The notes: generated from the sequence alone by a model not told the origin. DNA of 64,000 nucleotides from Xanthomonas sp. DAR 80977 (GCF_041240605.1 NZ_CP162487.1:875001-939000), one strand, 5' to 3'; shown: positions 36,656-46,984, numbered from the stretch's first letter. Program-made: numbers and translations.

Positions 36656-37666
36656 ATGACCCAGCCCAGCGCACGCACCATTCCCTTGCAGGTCCTTTCC
36701 GGCGACAGCGCGCCCGCGCCGCTGCAGGCCGGCGTCAAGCAGCTGGGCGGGGACAAGATCAACCGCTCGCCGGTGCAGTTCGCCGACGCGCCGGTGCTGC
36801 GCAAGCCGTCGTGGATCCGGGTGCGGATCCCGTCCGGCAACGCGGTGCAGACCCTCAAGGCCAAGCTGCGCGAGAACCGCCTGGTCACGGTCTGCGAGGA
36901 AGCCAGCTGCCCGAACATCCACGAGTGCTTCAGCCACGGCACCGCCACCTTCATGATCCTGGGCGAGGTCTGCACCCGCCGCTGCTCGTTCTGCGACGTC
37001 GCCCACGGCCGGCCGAAGCCGCCTGACGCCGGCGAGCCGGCCAGCCTGGCGCAGACCGTGGCCGACATGGGCCTGCGCTACGTGGTGGTGACCAGCGTCG
37101 ACCGCGACGACCTGCGCGACGGCGGCGCCCAGCACTTCGCCGACTGCATCGGCGCGATCCGCGCCGCCGCGCCGGCCACCCGCATCGAGATCCTGACCCC
37201 GGACTTCCGCGGCAAGGGCCGCATGGACCGCGCGCTGGAGATCCTGGCGACCAATCCGCCGGACGTGTTCAACCACAACATCGAGACGGTGCCGGACCTG
37301 TACCCGAACGTGCGTCCCGGCGCCGACTACCAGTGGTCGCTGACCCTGCTGCAGAAGTTCAAGGCGCAGCATCCGCGCATCGCCACCAAGTCCGGGATCA
37401 TGCTCGGCCTGGGCGAGACCATGGAGCAGGTGCAGGCCACGCTGCGCGACCTGCGCGCGCACGACGTGGACATGATCACCATCGGCCAGTACCTGCAGCC
37501 GACCGCGCACCACCACCCGGTGATGCGCTACTGGACGCCGGAGGAATACAAGGCGCTGGAGGACTACGGCAACGCGCTGGGCTTCAGCCATGTCGCCTCC
37601 GGGCCGATGGTGCGCTCGTCCTACCACGCCGATCGCCAGGCCGCCGGCGCCGGCGTCGCCGCCTGA
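36656..37666 (+). CDS. lipA: Lipoyl synthase
   Basis: A 336-residue radical SAM enzyme. The auxiliary cluster cysteines are C80, C85 and C91 ([12 protein letters not shown]) and the SAM cluster cysteines are C106, C110 and C113 (CTRRCSFC). [10 protein letters not shown] and a C-terminal RSSYHA serine motif are also family features. It inserts sulfur at C6 and C8 of the octanoyl chain. It follows lipB by 22 bases in the same transcript. Confidence 0.97.
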   Translation: MTQPSARTIPLQVLSGDSAPAPLQAGVKQLGGDKINRSPVQFADAPVLRKPSWIRVRIPSGNAVQTLKAKLRENRLVTVCEEASCPNIHECFSHGTATFMILGEVCTRRCSFCDVAHGRPKPPDAGEPASLAQTVADMGLRYVVVTSVDRDDLRDGGAQHFADCIGAIRAAAPATRIEILTPDFRGKGRMDRALEILATNPPDVFNHNIETVPDLYPNVRPGADYQWSLTLLQKFKAQHPRIATKSGIMLGLGETMEQVQATLRDLRAHDVDMITIGQYLQPTAHHHPVMRYWTPEEYKALEDYGNALGFSHVASGPMVRSSYHADRQAAGAGVAA

Positions 37667-37907
37667 GCGCGCCCGTGCCGGGCTGATCCCGGATCCGATC
37701 GAGGCGTCCTGGCGTCGGTCCGGGGCGCCCGCCGTGCTGGCCGCCACGCCCGCCCGCCGCGCCTGCACCGGCACCATTCACATTTCGCTACCGAGCCGCG
37801 GCTAGTCTGGTTCAGGAACAGGTGACATGGCCTGCAACTTGCGGCACTGTCGTGTTGTCTCACGCGTTCTGCAGCCCCCCTGACGGCCTGGTGCCGAGAG
37901 TACGTAG

Positions 37908-40085
37908 ATGAAATTCAAAGCTTCCGTCTTCCTGCTGGCGTTCGCGCTGACCGCGCCGCTGGCGCTGTTCGCGCGCACCGACGCGCCCGCGCTGCCGGCC
38001 GCGTCGACCGCCGACCAGTCCACCACCGCCAAGCTGGTGTACGGGCTGCTGTCCGACAGCCGCTATGCCTACCGGCCGCGCGCGCTGGACGAGGCGACGT
38101 CGAAGGAAGTCTTCAAGAAGTACCTGGAGACGCTGGACGGCAGCAAGCAGTTCTTCACCCAGGCCGACGTCGACAAGTTCGCCGGGTTCCAGGCCAACCT
38201 CGGCGCCAATATCGCCTCCGGCCAGCTGGAGCCGGCGTTCCAGGTGTTCGCCGTGTACCGGCAGCGCGTGGACGAGCGCATCGGCTATGCGCGCAAGCTG
38301 CTGAAGCAGGATTTCAGCTTCGACGGCCAGGAGAAGTTCGAGTACGACCGCAAGGACGTGCCGTGGCCCAAGGACAGCCAGGAGCTGGACGATCTGTGGC
38401 GCAAGTCGGTGATGAACGACTGGCTGCGGCTGAAGCTGGCCGGCAAGAAGCCCGAGGACATCCGCAAGACCCTGGACAAGCGCTACGCCAACCTCGCCGA
38501 CTCGGTGAAGGAACTGAAGAGCGAGGACGTGTTCCAGTTCTTCATGAACGCCTACACCAACACCGTCGATCCGCACACCGACTACTTCACCCCGCGCACC
38601 GCCGAGAACTTCAACCAGCAGATGTCGCTGTCGCTGGAGGGCATCGGCGCGCAGCTGCAGAAGCAGGACGACATGGTGGTGATCCGCGAGGTCATCCCCG
38701 GCGGTCCGGCCGCGGTGGACGGCACGCTGAAGCCGGGCGACCGCATCGTCGGCGTCGGCCAGGGCAAGTCCGGCCAGGTCGAGGACGTGATCGGCTGGCG
38801 CATCGACGACGTGGTCGCCAAGATCCGCGGCGACAAGGACACCCAGGTGCGCCTGGAGTACATCCCGGCCGAGGCCGGCGTGGACGGCAAGCACCGCCAG
38901 TTGCTGCTGACCCGGCAGAAGGTGCGCCTGGCCGAGCAGGCCGCCAAGGGCGAGACCATCAGCCTGCCGGCGAAGGACGGCGAACCGGCGCGGCGCGTCG
39001 GCGTGATCAAGCTGCCGGCGTTCTACCAGGACTTCGAGGGCCGCCGCCGCAACGCCAGCGACTACGCCTCGGCGACCCGCGACGTGGCCAAGCTGCTGGC
39101 CGGCTTCAAGACCGACAAGGTCGACGGCGTGGTGCTGGACCTGCGCAACAACGGCGGCGGCTCGCTGGACGAGGCGATCGAACTGACCGGCCTGTTCATC
39201 GAGCAGGGCCCGGTGGTGCAGGTGCGCGAATCCGGCGGCCGCGTCACCGTCAACAGCGACGACAACCCGGCCGTGGCCTGGGACGGCCCGCTGGCGGTGC
39301 TGATCAACCGCGGCTCGGCCTCGGCCTCGGAGATCTTCGCCGGCGCCATCCAGGACTACGGCCGCGGCCTGATCATCGGCGAGACCAGCTTCGGCAAGGG
39401 CACGGTGCAGAACATCGTCGACCTGGACCGCTGGCCGGCCAACGAGACCGACCGCTTCGGCCAGGTCAAGCTGACCATCGCCCAGTTCTTCCGGGTCAGC
39501 GGCAGCAGCACCCAGCACAAGGGCGTGGTGCCGGACATCGCGTTCCCGGCCAGCGTCGATGCCACCGAGTTCGGCGAAAGCACCTATCCCAACGCGTTGC
39601 CGTGGACCCGCATCGCCGCGGTGCCGCACACCCAGTACGGCAACTTCGCGCCGCTGCTGCCGAAGCTGGAGACGCTGCATGCCGGCCGCATCGCCAGCGA
39701 CAAGGAATTCCAGTGGTGGGAAGAGGACGTGCAGCAGTTCCGCACCGAGGCGGCGAAGAAATACGTGGTGCTCAACGAGGCCGAGCGCCGCGCCGAGCGC
39801 GAGAAGCAGGACGTGCAGCGCAAGCAGCGCCAGGAGACGCGCAAGCAGCTCGGCCTGCCGCTGGACCCGCTCGCCGACGACAGCAGCGACGACGGCCTGA
39901 CCGGCAACGAGCGCGACATCGTCAAGGACGCCGCGCGCGAGAAGCTGGTCGACAAGCGCCCGGACCCGCTGCTGCGCGAGTCGGCCTCGATCCTGGCCGA
40001 CGCGTTGAACCTGCTGGAGAAGGACCGCCCGCTGTCGGTGCAGGTGCTGCCGCAGTCCACCGGCCCGGGGCGCTGGGCGGACTGA
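37908..40085 (+). CDS. prc: Tail-specific periplasmic protease Prc
   Basis: A 725-residue carboxy-terminal processing protease. It has a signal peptide (about residues 1-22), an N-terminal helical domain, a PDZ domain (about 235-335, EVIPGGPAAVDGTLKPGDRI) and an S41 protease domain with the Ser472/Lys497 dyad (SASASEIFAG, TSFGKGTVQ). A basic helical C-terminal region follows. It degrades misfolded or tagged periplasmic proteins and regulates murein hydrolases, fitting its cell-wall neighbourhood. Confidence 0.95.
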   Translation: MKFKASVFLLAFALTAPLALFARTDAPALPAASTADQSTTAKLVYGLLSDSRYAYRPRALDEATSKEVFKKYLETLDGSKQFFTQADVDKFAGFQANLGANIASGQLEPAFQVFAVYRQRVDERIGYARKLLKQDFSFDGQEKFEYDRKDVPWPKDSQELDDLWRKSVMNDWLRLKLAGKKPEDIRKTLDKRYANLADSVKELKSEDVFQFFMNAYTNTVDPHTDYFTPRTAENFNQQMSLSLEGIGAQLQKQDDMVVIREVIPGGPAAVDGTLKPGDRIVGVGQGKSGQVEDVIGWRIDDVVAKIRGDKDTQVRLEYIPAEAGVDGKHRQLLLTRQKVRLAEQAAKGETISLPAKDGEPARRVGVIKLPAFYQDFEGRRRNASDYASATRDVAKLLAGFKTDKVDGVVLDLRNNGGGSLDEAIELTGLFIEQGPVVQVRESGGRVTVNSDDNPAVAWDGPLAVLINRGSASASEIFAGAIQDYGRGLIIGETSFGKGTVQNIVDLDRWPANETDRFGQVKLTIAQFFRVSGSSTQHKGVVPDIAFPASVDATEFGESTYPNALPWTRIAAVPHTQYGNFAPLLPKLETLHAGRIASDKEFQWWEEDVQQFRTEAAKKYVVLNEAERRAEREKQDVQRKQRQETRKQLGLPLDPLADDSSDDGLTGNERDIVKDAAREKLVDKRPDPLLRESASILADALNLLEKDRPLSVQVLPQSTGPGRWAD

Positions 40086-40115
40086 GCCTGCTCGCCACCG
40101 CCGTGCGAAACCGAA

Positions 40116-40145
40116 CGCGCCATCGCCCAGCGGTGGCGCGTTTTT
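40116..40145 (+). terminator. Terminator of prc
   Basis: CGCGCCATCG / CGGTGGCGCG (10-bp stem with one G-T wobble, loop CCCAG) is followed directly by TTTTTCGTT, 30 bases after the prc stop. Confidence 0.85.
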
Positions 40146-40292
40146 CGTTGGGCGTTCGCGTGGCGGCGCGTCATCGCCTGCGCTCCGCGCTGCCGGTGTC
40201 GAGTGCGACGGCGGTGCGGCGGGTACGGTGCCGGGGTTCGCACTGCAGGAGGGGCTCGGGTGTCAGCCCCGACAGGCGGCCGACAGGCTCCC

Positions 40293-40360
40293 TGTAGGAG
40301 CGGCTTCAGCCGCGACCGCTTCACCGGTAACGCCCGGTCGCGGCTGAAGCCGCTCCTACA
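40293..40360. repeat. REP pair, perfect 25-bp inverted repeat
   Basis: Arms 40293-40317 and 40336-40360 are perfect inverted copies beginning TGTAGGAGCGGCTTCAGCC. The loop contains TCACCGGTAA, also found in the copy near 50625. Each arm has the GTAG head and an inner AGCGGCTTCAGCCGC palindrome typical of REP sequences. It lies in the convergent prc / TauE gap. Confidence 0.9.
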
Positions 40361-40391
40361 AGTGCGCATATCAGTCGGATCGAACGCGGCG

Positions 40392-41135
40392 CTAGCCCAG
40401 CGCTTGCCACAGCTGATGCACACCCAACGCCAGCAAGGTCAGGAAGAACACGCGGCGGAAGGCCTCGGCGGAAATGCGCCGGCGCAGGCGCGCGCCCAGC
40501 CACATGCCGATCGCGGTCGGCAGCAGCGCCAGCAGCGACGGCCCGAGCGCGCCGCGCGCGAACGCGCCGTGCCAGGCCAGTGCCGCCGCCAGCGCCAGCG
40601 TGGCGGTGAAGAAGCAGTAGCCCAGCGCGCGCATCAGCGTCTCCCGCGGCAGGTCCAGCGCGACCAGGTAGGGCAACGACGGCAACACGAACACGCCGGT
40701 GGCGCCGGTCAGCAGGCCGGTCGCCAGCCCGGCCGCCGGACCGGCCCAGGACTCGTGCCGCGGCGGCAAGCGGCCCTGCCAGCGGCTCAGGCCGAGCAGC
40801 GCGTACAGCGCCAGCAAGGCGCCGAGTCCGCCGCGCGCCAGCGCCGGATCGGCGCCGACCAGGATGCCGGCGCTGAGCCAGGTGCCGATCGCGATCGTCG
40901 CCAGCAGCGGCCACAGCCGTTGCAGCAGCGGCGTCGCGCCTTCGCCCCAGGCCTGCTGCAGATTGGTCAGCAGCGACGGCAGCACCAGTAGCGCGGCCGC
41001 TTCGGGCGGCGCCAGCCACAGCCCCAGCAAGCCCATTGCGACGGTCGGCAGGCCGGTACCGGCCACGCCCTTGACGAAGCCGGCCAGGCAGAACACCGCG
41101 GCGATCGGCAGTAGATGCGGGATGAGCGAGTGCAT
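40392..41135 (-). CDS. TauE/SafE-family membrane permease
   Basis: A 247-residue protein with about eight membrane helices and the TauE/SafE hallmarks GFVKGVAGTGLPTVAMGLL near the N-terminus and the internally repeated GLLTGATGVFVLPSLPYL. Such proteins export sulfite, sulfoacetate or related anions. The start ATG 41135 (MHSLIPHLLP) follows homologues; longer in-frame starts run into the divergent regulator. It is likely controlled by the divergent LysR gene 85 bases away. Confidence 0.87.
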   Translation of the reverse strand: MHSLIPHLLPIAAVFCLAGFVKGVAGTGLPTVAMGLLGLWLAPPEAAALLVLPSLLTNLQQAWGEGATPLLQRLWPLLATIAIGTWLSAGILVGADPALARGGLGALLALYALLGLSRWQGRLPPRHESWAGPAAGLATGLLTGATGVFVLPSLPYLVALDLPRETLMRALGYCFFTATLALAAALAWHGAFARGALGPSLLALLPTAIGMWLGARLRRRISAEAFRRVFFLTLLALGVHQLWQALG

Positions 41136-41220
41136 GCCTCCAGCATCGGCCGTGTCGCGGCACCGGACAATGCGCGATCGCTTCAGGCAGACTTCGGCAA
41201 CGACGAAGGCTGGAGCGGCG

Positions 41221-42135
41221 ATGCACCTGGATTTCATCGACTTGCGGCTGTTCGCGGCGGTGGCCGAGGCCGGCAGCATCACCGCCGGCGCCGAACGCGC
41301 CGCGCTGTCGCTGGCCGCGGCCAGCGCCCGCATCCGCGCGCTGGAACTGCAGGCCGGGGCGGCGCTGTTCGAGCGCGGCCGCCGCGGCGTGACCCTGACC
41401 GCGGCCGGCGCCGCGCTGTTGCGGCACGCGCGGCAGTTGCTGCGCCAGGCCGAGGCGATGCGCGTCGAACTGGGCGAACACGCCGGCGCCAGTCAGGCCA
41501 CGGTGCGGCTGCTGGCCAATACCGCGGCGCTGTACGAGTGGTTGCCCGAGCTGCTGGCCGAGTTCCTGGTCGCGCATCCGCGCATCGACCTGGCCTTGCG
41601 CGAGCAGGGCAGCATGGCGGCCGCCGACGCGGTGCGCGAGGAACGTGCCGACCTAGCGGTGATCGCCGGCCATGCCGACCTGGCCGGGCTGCACGCGCAG
41701 CCGTTCCGCAAGGACCGGCTGGTGCTGGTGGCGGCGGCCACGCATCCGCTGGCGCGCGCGCCGCAGTTGCGCCTGGCGCAGCTATGGCAGACGGAATTCC
41801 TCGGCCTGGCCGACGACAGCGCGCTGCAGCGGCACCTGCGCACCCAGGCCGCGCGCGCCGGCGGCCAGTTGCGCATCCGCGCCCACGTGCACGGCATCGA
41901 ACCGCTGTGCCGGATGCTGGCGCGCGGCGCCGGCGTGGCGATCCTGCCGCAGGCCGCGCTGGCCCGGGTCAGCGTGCGCGAGCACCTGGTCGCGGTGCCG
42001 CTGGACGAACCGTGGGCGCCGCGCCAGCTGTCGATCGTGTGGCGGCCGTCGCCGGCGCCGTCGCCGGCGCTGCGCCAGTTGCTGGACTGGCTGTGCGCGC
42101 ACGCCGACGGCGCAGCGGCGGCAGGCGCGGGATGA
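41221..42135 (+). CDS. LysR-family transcriptional regulator
   Basis: A 304-residue LTTR: N-terminal winged helix (residues 3-62: LRLFAAVAEAGSITAGAERAALS...RIRALE) and a two-lobed effector domain (about 90-295) ending in a PxxRQLSIVW segment. Divergent from the TauE/SafE gene, the usual arrangement for LTTRs controlling the neighbour. Effector unknown. Confidence 0.9.
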   Translation: MHLDFIDLRLFAAVAEAGSITAGAERAALSLAAASARIRALELQAGAALFERGRRGVTLTAAGAALLRHARQLLRQAEAMRVELGEHAGASQATVRLLANTAALYEWLPELLAEFLVAHPRIDLALREQGSMAAADAVREERADLAVIAGHADLAGLHAQPFRKDRLVLVAAATHPLARAPQLRLAQLWQTEFLGLADDSALQRHLRTQAARAGGQLRIRAHVHGIEPLCRMLARGAGVAILPQAALARVSVREHLVAVPLDEPWAPRQLSIVWRPSPAPSPALRQLLDWLCAHADGAAAAGAG

Positions 42136-42159
42136 GGTCTGGCGCGCCGCCTGCACGGC

Positions 42160-43038
42160 TCACTGCGGCCAGGCGAACTCGGCCACGACCGGGAAGTGGT
42201 CCGACGGCCAATGCCCCTGCGGCCGCGCATCGAGCGTGGCGAAGTGGGTGGCGCGCAGCCCGCGCGACAGGATCCAGTCGATGCGCCGGTCCGGATGGCC
42301 GGTGAAATCGTGGAAGGTCGCTTCCGGCCCCTGCGCGTGCGGCGCCTGCGCGCGCGCGTCGGCCAATGCCGGGACCAGGGTGCGGTAGGTCGGCGAATCC
42401 GGCGCGGTGTTGAAGTCGCCGGTGACCACCACCGGCACGTCGGCCGGCAAGGCCTGCAGGCGCGAGAGGATCAGCGCGGCGCCCTTGGCGCGCGCCGCCT
42501 CGTCCTCGTCGCGATACGGCAGGTGGGTGTCGAACAGGTAGAAGCGGCGGCCGTCGGCGATGCGTTCGAACAGCCCCCAGTTCACCATCCGCGGCAGCGG
42601 GTGGCCCCAGCTGATGCTGCCGACCACGCTCGGCGTGTCCGACAGCCAGAAGTCGCCGGAGTCCAGCAGCTTCAGGCGGCGGCTGTCGTAGAACACGCCC
42701 ATGCGCTCGCCGTCCTCGCTGCCGTCGCGGCTGCGCCCGAACCAGCGGTAGTCGGGCAGTTGCGCGGCCAGGTAATCGGCCTGCAGCTTGACCAGCTCCT
42801 GGGTGCCGAACACGTCCGGATGCTGCGCGCGGATCAGCGCCGCCATCGCGCTGCGGCGGATCTCCCAGCGCTTGTCGCCGTCGGTATCGACCGGCACGCG
42901 CACGTTGAAGCTCATCACCTTGAGCGTGGCGTGCGCGTCCTGCGCTGGCGCGCGGGCCTGCGCCGGGGCGAACAGCGCGCCCAGTGCGAGCAACAGCAAC
43001 AACGCGAGCGAACGCGGGAGCAACGGAAATTTGGACAT
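42160..43038 (-). CDS. Secreted endonuclease/exonuclease/phosphatase-fold protein
   Basis: A 292-residue EEP-superfamily protein with a signal peptide (ARA). Metal and catalytic motifs: MSFNVRV, GTQEL (Glu), TGDFNT (Asp and Asn), RRIDWIL and the terminal SDHFPV (Asp-His). This branch hydrolyses phosphoesters (nucleic acid, inositol phosphates or sphingomyelin); substrate unknown. ATG 43038 opens a clear signal peptide. It lies downstream of and on the same strand as the galactanase, 167 bases apart. Confidence 0.88.
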   Translation of the reverse strand: MSKFPLLPRSLALLLLLALGALFAPAQARAPAQDAHATLKVMSFNVRVPVDTDGDKRWEIRRSAMAALIRAQHPDVFGTQELVKLQADYLAAQLPDYRWFGRSRDGSEDGERMGVFYDSRRLKLLDSGDFWLSDTPSVVGSISWGHPLPRMVNWGLFERIADGRRFYLFDTHLPYRDEDEAARAKGAALILSRLQALPADVPVVVTGDFNTAPDSPTYRTLVPALADARAQAPHAQGPEATFHDFTGHPDRRIDWILSRGLRATHFATLDARPQGHWPSDHFPVVAEFAWPQ

Positions 43039-43205
43039 GGCGACAGGTCTGGCGGCGAGGGATCGCGCCAATGGTGGCACGCCGAGATGACCGCCAGCCA
43101 GTCGCCGGCTGCGCCGCGCAGGCAACGCCGCAACGCCTGCATCGGCGCACGCCGCATACGGCGCAACCCGCCCGCCGCGCATCGGCGCGACAGGCGTCGC
43201 GCGCG

Positions 43206-44204
43206 CTACTGGAACGCCGCCAGCGCCTGGGTGAGCTGTCCGTTGTTGTTCACCGCGCCCTTGGTGTATCCCTGCCAACCCGGATAGGCATCGGGTTCCC
43301 AATAGAACACGCCCAGTCCGTGCGCACCGACCGCGCGGGTCTTGCTGATCAGGTCGGCCAGCATCGAGCGGGTCGCCGCGTCCTGCTGCCAATCCATGCC
43401 CACTTCGCTGACGATCACGTCCGAGCCGTAGCGCGACACCATGTCGCGCATGTTGCTGGCGATCTGGGTATTGGCGCTCTGCCAGCCGCTGCTCGAGGGG
43501 TAGTGCGACATGCCGATCGCGTCCCACTTGCCGCCGGCGGACTTGAGCCCGTCGAAGAACCAGCGGAAGGTCGCGTTGTCGTAGCCGTTGGCCAGATGCA
43601 CGACCACCTTGGCGTTGGGATAGACCGACTTGCTGGCGTCGTAGCCGCTGCCGATCAGCTTGGCGAGATTGCCGAAGTTGGGCGTCTTGCCGTCCGGCCA
43701 CAGCATGCCGCTGTTGATCTCGTTGCCGACCTGCACCCAGCTGACGGTGATGCCGTTGGACTTCAGGTACGACAGGATGCCGCTGGTGTGCGCATAGACG
43801 TCGGTGACCAGCTTGGAGAACGCATCGCCGTTCCACGCCGCGGGCTTGGTCTGCTGACCCGGGTCGGCCCAGCTGTCGCTGTAGTGGAAGTCGATCATGA
43901 TGCTCATGCCCTGCGCCTTGGCGCGCTTGGCCATGTTCAGCACGTCGGCGCCGTCGCACCAGCCGTCCTTGGGATTGACCCACACCCGCAAGCGGATCGC
44001 GTTGACCCCGGTGCCCTTCAGCAGCGCGAAGAAGTCGGCGTTCGCGCCCGCGGCATTGCGGAACACGCGGCCGCTGTTCTCCTGCTGGTCGATCCAGCTC
44101 ACGTCCGCGCCCTTGGCGAAACCCTGCGCCGCCGCCGGTGCGCACAGGCAGGCCAACAGCAACAGCGCCAGCCATGCGCACATGCGCCTGTTCGATCCGT
44201 TCAT
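43206..44204 (-). CDS. Secreted GH53 endo-beta-1,4-galactanase
   Basis: A 332-residue protein with a signal peptide (AAAQ) and a TIM barrel of family 53. The acid/base is Glu162 (VQVGNEINSGMLWP) and the nucleophile Glu267 (VIVSEVGMDW); KGADVSWI opens the barrel as in other GH53 enzymes. It degrades the galactan side chains of pectin, consistent with a plant-associated organism. AGGAACGT before the ATG is a good ribosome site. Confidence 0.93.
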   Translation of the reverse strand: MNGSNRRMCAWLALLLLACLCAPAAAQGFAKGADVSWIDQQENSGRVFRNAAGANADFFALLKGTGVNAIRLRVWVNPKDGWCDGADVLNMAKRAKAQGMSIMIDFHYSDSWADPGQQTKPAAWNGDAFSKLVTDVYAHTSGILSYLKSNGITVSWVQVGNEINSGMLWPDGKTPNFGNLAKLIGSGYDASKSVYPNAKVVVHLANGYDNATFRWFFDGLKSAGGKWDAIGMSHYPSSSGWQSANTQIASNMRDMVSRYGSDVIVSEVGMDWQQDAATRSMLADLISKTRAVGAHGLGVFYWEPDAYPGWQGYTKGAVNNNGQLTQALAAFQ

Positions 44205-44353
44205 ACGTTCCTCGCAATGGTGGAGTGCCGGAAAAACGCGGCCTGCGGCGCCGGCCGCGGCGAGCGGGAGGCTAGCGCGATCGCGTGCGCAACGCGCGCC
44301 GCGGCGCAGCAGGTGTCTACGCCTGGCGACAGCGGTGCCGGCGCGTGCGCCAC

Positions 44354-44381
44354 TTGACGCCCTCGCGCATCGGCGTAGCAT
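44354..44381 (+). promoter_or_regulatory. Sigma-70 promoter of the NAD-salvage operon
   Basis: TTGACG and TAGCAT are 16 bases apart, giving a start near 44388 and a leader of about 50 bases. Both boxes are close to consensus for this GC-rich genome. Confidence 0.6.
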
Positions 44382-44437
44382 TTGCGCCACGCCAAGGGAC
44401 AGACCCGCGGCGACCCCAATCACCGTGAGGGATGCTC

Positions 44438-45487
44438 ATGGATTTCGACTATCTTGTATTCATCGGGCGCTTCGAGCCCTTCCACAACGGCCACGCCGCC
44501 GTTGCCCGCCACGCCCTGGCGCGTGCGCAGAAACTCATCTTCCTGATCGGCTCGGCCGACACCCCGCGCACCATCCGCAATCCGTGGACCGTGGCCGAGC
44601 GCAGCGTGATGATCCAGGCCGCGCTCGACGGCGCCGGCGAACGCCTGATCCTGCGCCCGCTGCGCGACCACCTGTACAACGAGAGCCAGTGGATCGCCGC
44701 GGTGCAGTCCGCGGTGGCCGACGCGGTACGTGCCGACGGCGGTGGCGCCGAGGCGCGGATCGGCCTGGTCGGCATGGACAAGGACGCCAGCAGCTACTAC
44801 CTGCGCGAATTCCCGCAGTGGCCGCTGGTCGACGTGCAGCACACCGAGACGCTGTCGGCCACCGAACTGCGCCGCTACCTGTTCGAGGCCGGCAGCATCG
44901 ATTTCCACGGCGCGCTGCTGATGCTGCGCGGCAACGTGCCGGCGCCGGTGTTCGACATGCTCGAGGCGTTCCGCAAGAACTCGCCGTCGTATGCGGAGCT
45001 GCTCGCCGAATACCAGTTCATCGAGCAGTACCGCGCGGCCTGGAAGGAAGCGCCGTATCCGCCGACCTTCGTCACCGCCGATGCGGTGGTGGTGCATTCG
45101 GGCCACGTGCTGCTGGTGCGGCGGCGCGCGGCGCCGGGCAAGGGCCTGTGGGCGCTGCCGGGCGGTTTCGTCGGCCAGCACGAGAGCATCTTCGATGCCT
45201 GCCTGCGCGAGCTGCGCGAGGAAACCCGGCTGAAGATCCCGGTGCCGGTGCTGAAGGGCTCGCTGAAGAACCGCCACGTGTTCGACCATCCCGAGCGCAG
45301 CCTGCGCGGGCGCACCATCACCCATGCGTTCCACTTCGAGTTCACCTTCGGCGAACTGCCCGAGGTGCGCGGCGGCGACGACGCCGACAAGGCGCGCTGG
45401 ATCCCGGTCAGCGAAGTGCTGGGCATGGGCCCGAAACTGTTCGAAGACCACCTGCACCTGCTCGAATTCTTCCTGGGCCGCGGTTGA
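44438..45487 (+). CDS. nadM: Bifunctional NMN adenylyltransferase / Nudix hydrolase
   Basis: A 349-residue fusion. The N-terminal nucleotidyltransferase has GRFEPFHNGH (HxGH-type ATP site); the C-terminal Nudix domain (about residues 205-345) has GGFVGQHESIFDACLRELREE. The first half makes NAD from NMN and ATP; the second removes ADP-ribose or similar toxic nucleotides. ATG 44438 is preferred to 44432 because GAGGG at 44427 is correctly spaced for it. It starts an operon with nadV. Confidence 0.93.
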   Translation: MDFDYLVFIGRFEPFHNGHAAVARHALARAQKLIFLIGSADTPRTIRNPWTVAERSVMIQAALDGAGERLILRPLRDHLYNESQWIAAVQSAVADAVRADGGGAEARIGLVGMDKDASSYYLREFPQWPLVDVQHTETLSATELRRYLFEAGSIDFHGALLMLRGNVPAPVFDMLEAFRKNSPSYAELLAEYQFIEQYRAAWKEAPYPPTFVTADAVVVHSGHVLLVRRRAAPGKGLWALPGGFVGQHESIFDACLRELREETRLKIPVPVLKGSLKNRHVFDHPERSLRGRTITHAFHFEFTFGELPEVRGGDDADKARWIPVSEVLGMGPKLFEDHLHLLEFFLGRG

Positions 45488-45551
45488 CCGCGGCTTTCCC
45501 GGCCGGCGGACAGACCGCTGGCCTTTCCCCGACGCGAAGGAGCTTCCCGTC

Positions 45552-46976
45552 ATGCAATGCCTGAACAACCTGCTGCTCAACACCGACAGCTACAAGGCCA
45601 GCCACTGGCTGCAATATCCGGCCGGCACCGATGCCACGTTCTTCTACGTGGAATCGCGCGGCGGCGTCTACGACCGCACCGTGTTCTTCGGCCTGCAGTC
45701 CATCCTCAAGGAGGCGCTGGGCCGCGCCATCACCCATGCCGACGTCGACGAGGCGCGCGACCTGTTCGCCGCGCACGGCGAGCCGTTCAACGAGTCCGGC
45801 TGGCGCGACATCGTCGACCGTCTCGGCGGGCAGCTGCCGATCCGCATCCGCGCCGTGCCCGAGGGCAGCGTGGTGCCGACCCACAACGCGCTGATGACCA
45901 TCGAGTCCACCGACGCGCAGGCCTACTGGGTGCCGTCGTACCTGGAAACGCTGCTGCTGCGCATCTGGTATCCGGTCACCGTGGCCACGGTCAGCTGGCA
46001 TGCCAAGCAGACCATCCGCCAGTTCCTGGAGCGCACCAGCGACGATCCGGAAGGGCAGTTGCCGTTCAAGCTGCACGACTTCGGCGCGCGCGGCGTGTCC
46101 AGCCTGGAGTCGGCGGCGATCGGCGGCGCCGCGCACCTGGTCAACTTCCTCGGCACCGACACCGTGTCCGGGCTGCTGCTGGCGCGCGCGCACTACCACG
46201 AGCCGATGGCCGGCTACTCGATCCCCGCCGCCGAGCACAGCACCATCACCAGCTGGGGCCGCGAGCGCGAAGTGGACGCGTACCGCAACATGCTCCGGCA
46301 GTTCGGCAAGCCCGGCGGCATCGTCGCGGTGGTGTCGGACAGCTACGACATCTTCCACGCGATCCGCGAACACTGGGGGACCACGCTGCACGAGGAAGTG
46401 ATCGCCTCCGGCGCCACGGTGGTGATCCGTCCCGATTCCGGCGACCCGGTGGCGGTGGTGCACCAGTGCCTGGAACTGCTCGACGAGGCGTTCGGCCACA
46501 GCGTCAACGGCAAGGGCTACAAGGTGCTCAACCACGTGCGCGTGATCCAGGGCGACGGGGTCAACCCGACCAGCATCCGCGCCATCCTGGAGCGCGTCAC
46601 CAGCGCCGGCTACGCCACCGACAACGTCGCCTTCGGCATGGGCGGCGCGCTGCTGCAGCGGCTGGACCGCGACACCCAGAAGTTCGCGCTGAAGTGCTCG
46701 GCCGCGCGCGTGGACGGCAACTGGATCGACGTCTACAAGGATCCGGTCACCGACAAGGGCAAGCTCAGCAAGCGCGGCCGCATGAGCCTGCTGCGCCATC
46801 GCGAGTACGGCGGCTACCGCACCGAGCCGGTGCCGGCCACGGCGGCGTCGCTGGACGAACTTGCGCGGCCCGCCGGCTACGACGACGCGATGGTCACGGT
46901 GTGGGAGAACGGCCGCCTGCTGCACGACTGGAGCCTGGCGCAGGTGCGCGAGCGCGCGAACGCCGCACGCCTGTAG
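45552..46976 (+). CDS. nadV: Nicotinamide phosphoribosyltransferase
   Basis: A 474-residue NAMPT-family enzyme converting nicotinamide and PRPP to NMN, the substrate of NadM. Features: NLLLNTDSYKASHW, HDFGARGVSS, YSIPAAEHSTITSWG and VVIRPDSGDP (phosphoribose binding). With nadM it forms the two-step deamidation-free salvage route also carried by some phages. It lies 64 bases after nadM. Confidence 0.95.
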   Translation: MQCLNNLLLNTDSYKASHWLQYPAGTDATFFYVESRGGVYDRTVFFGLQSILKEALGRAITHADVDEARDLFAAHGEPFNESGWRDIVDRLGGQLPIRIRAVPEGSVVPTHNALMTIESTDAQAYWVPSYLETLLLRIWYPVTVATVSWHAKQTIRQFLERTSDDPEGQLPFKLHDFGARGVSSLESAAIGGAAHLVNFLGTDTVSGLLLARAHYHEPMAGYSIPAAEHSTITSWGREREVDAYRNMLRQFGKPGGIVAVVSDSYDIFHAIREHWGTTLHEEVIASGATVVIRPDSGDPVAVVHQCLELLDEAFGHSVNGKGYKVLNHVRVIQGDGVNPTSIRAILERVTSAGYATDNVAFGMGGALLQRLDRDTQKFALKCSAARVDGNWIDVYKDPVTDKGKLSKRGRMSLLRHREYGGYRTEPVPATAASLDELARPAGYDDAMVTVWENGRLLHDWSLAQVRERANAARL

Positions 46977-46984
46977 GTGTCGGC

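Noticed and set aside
37777..37808. TTCACA and TAGTCT before prc as a promoter
   Set aside because: The spacer is also 20 bases and both boxes are weak.
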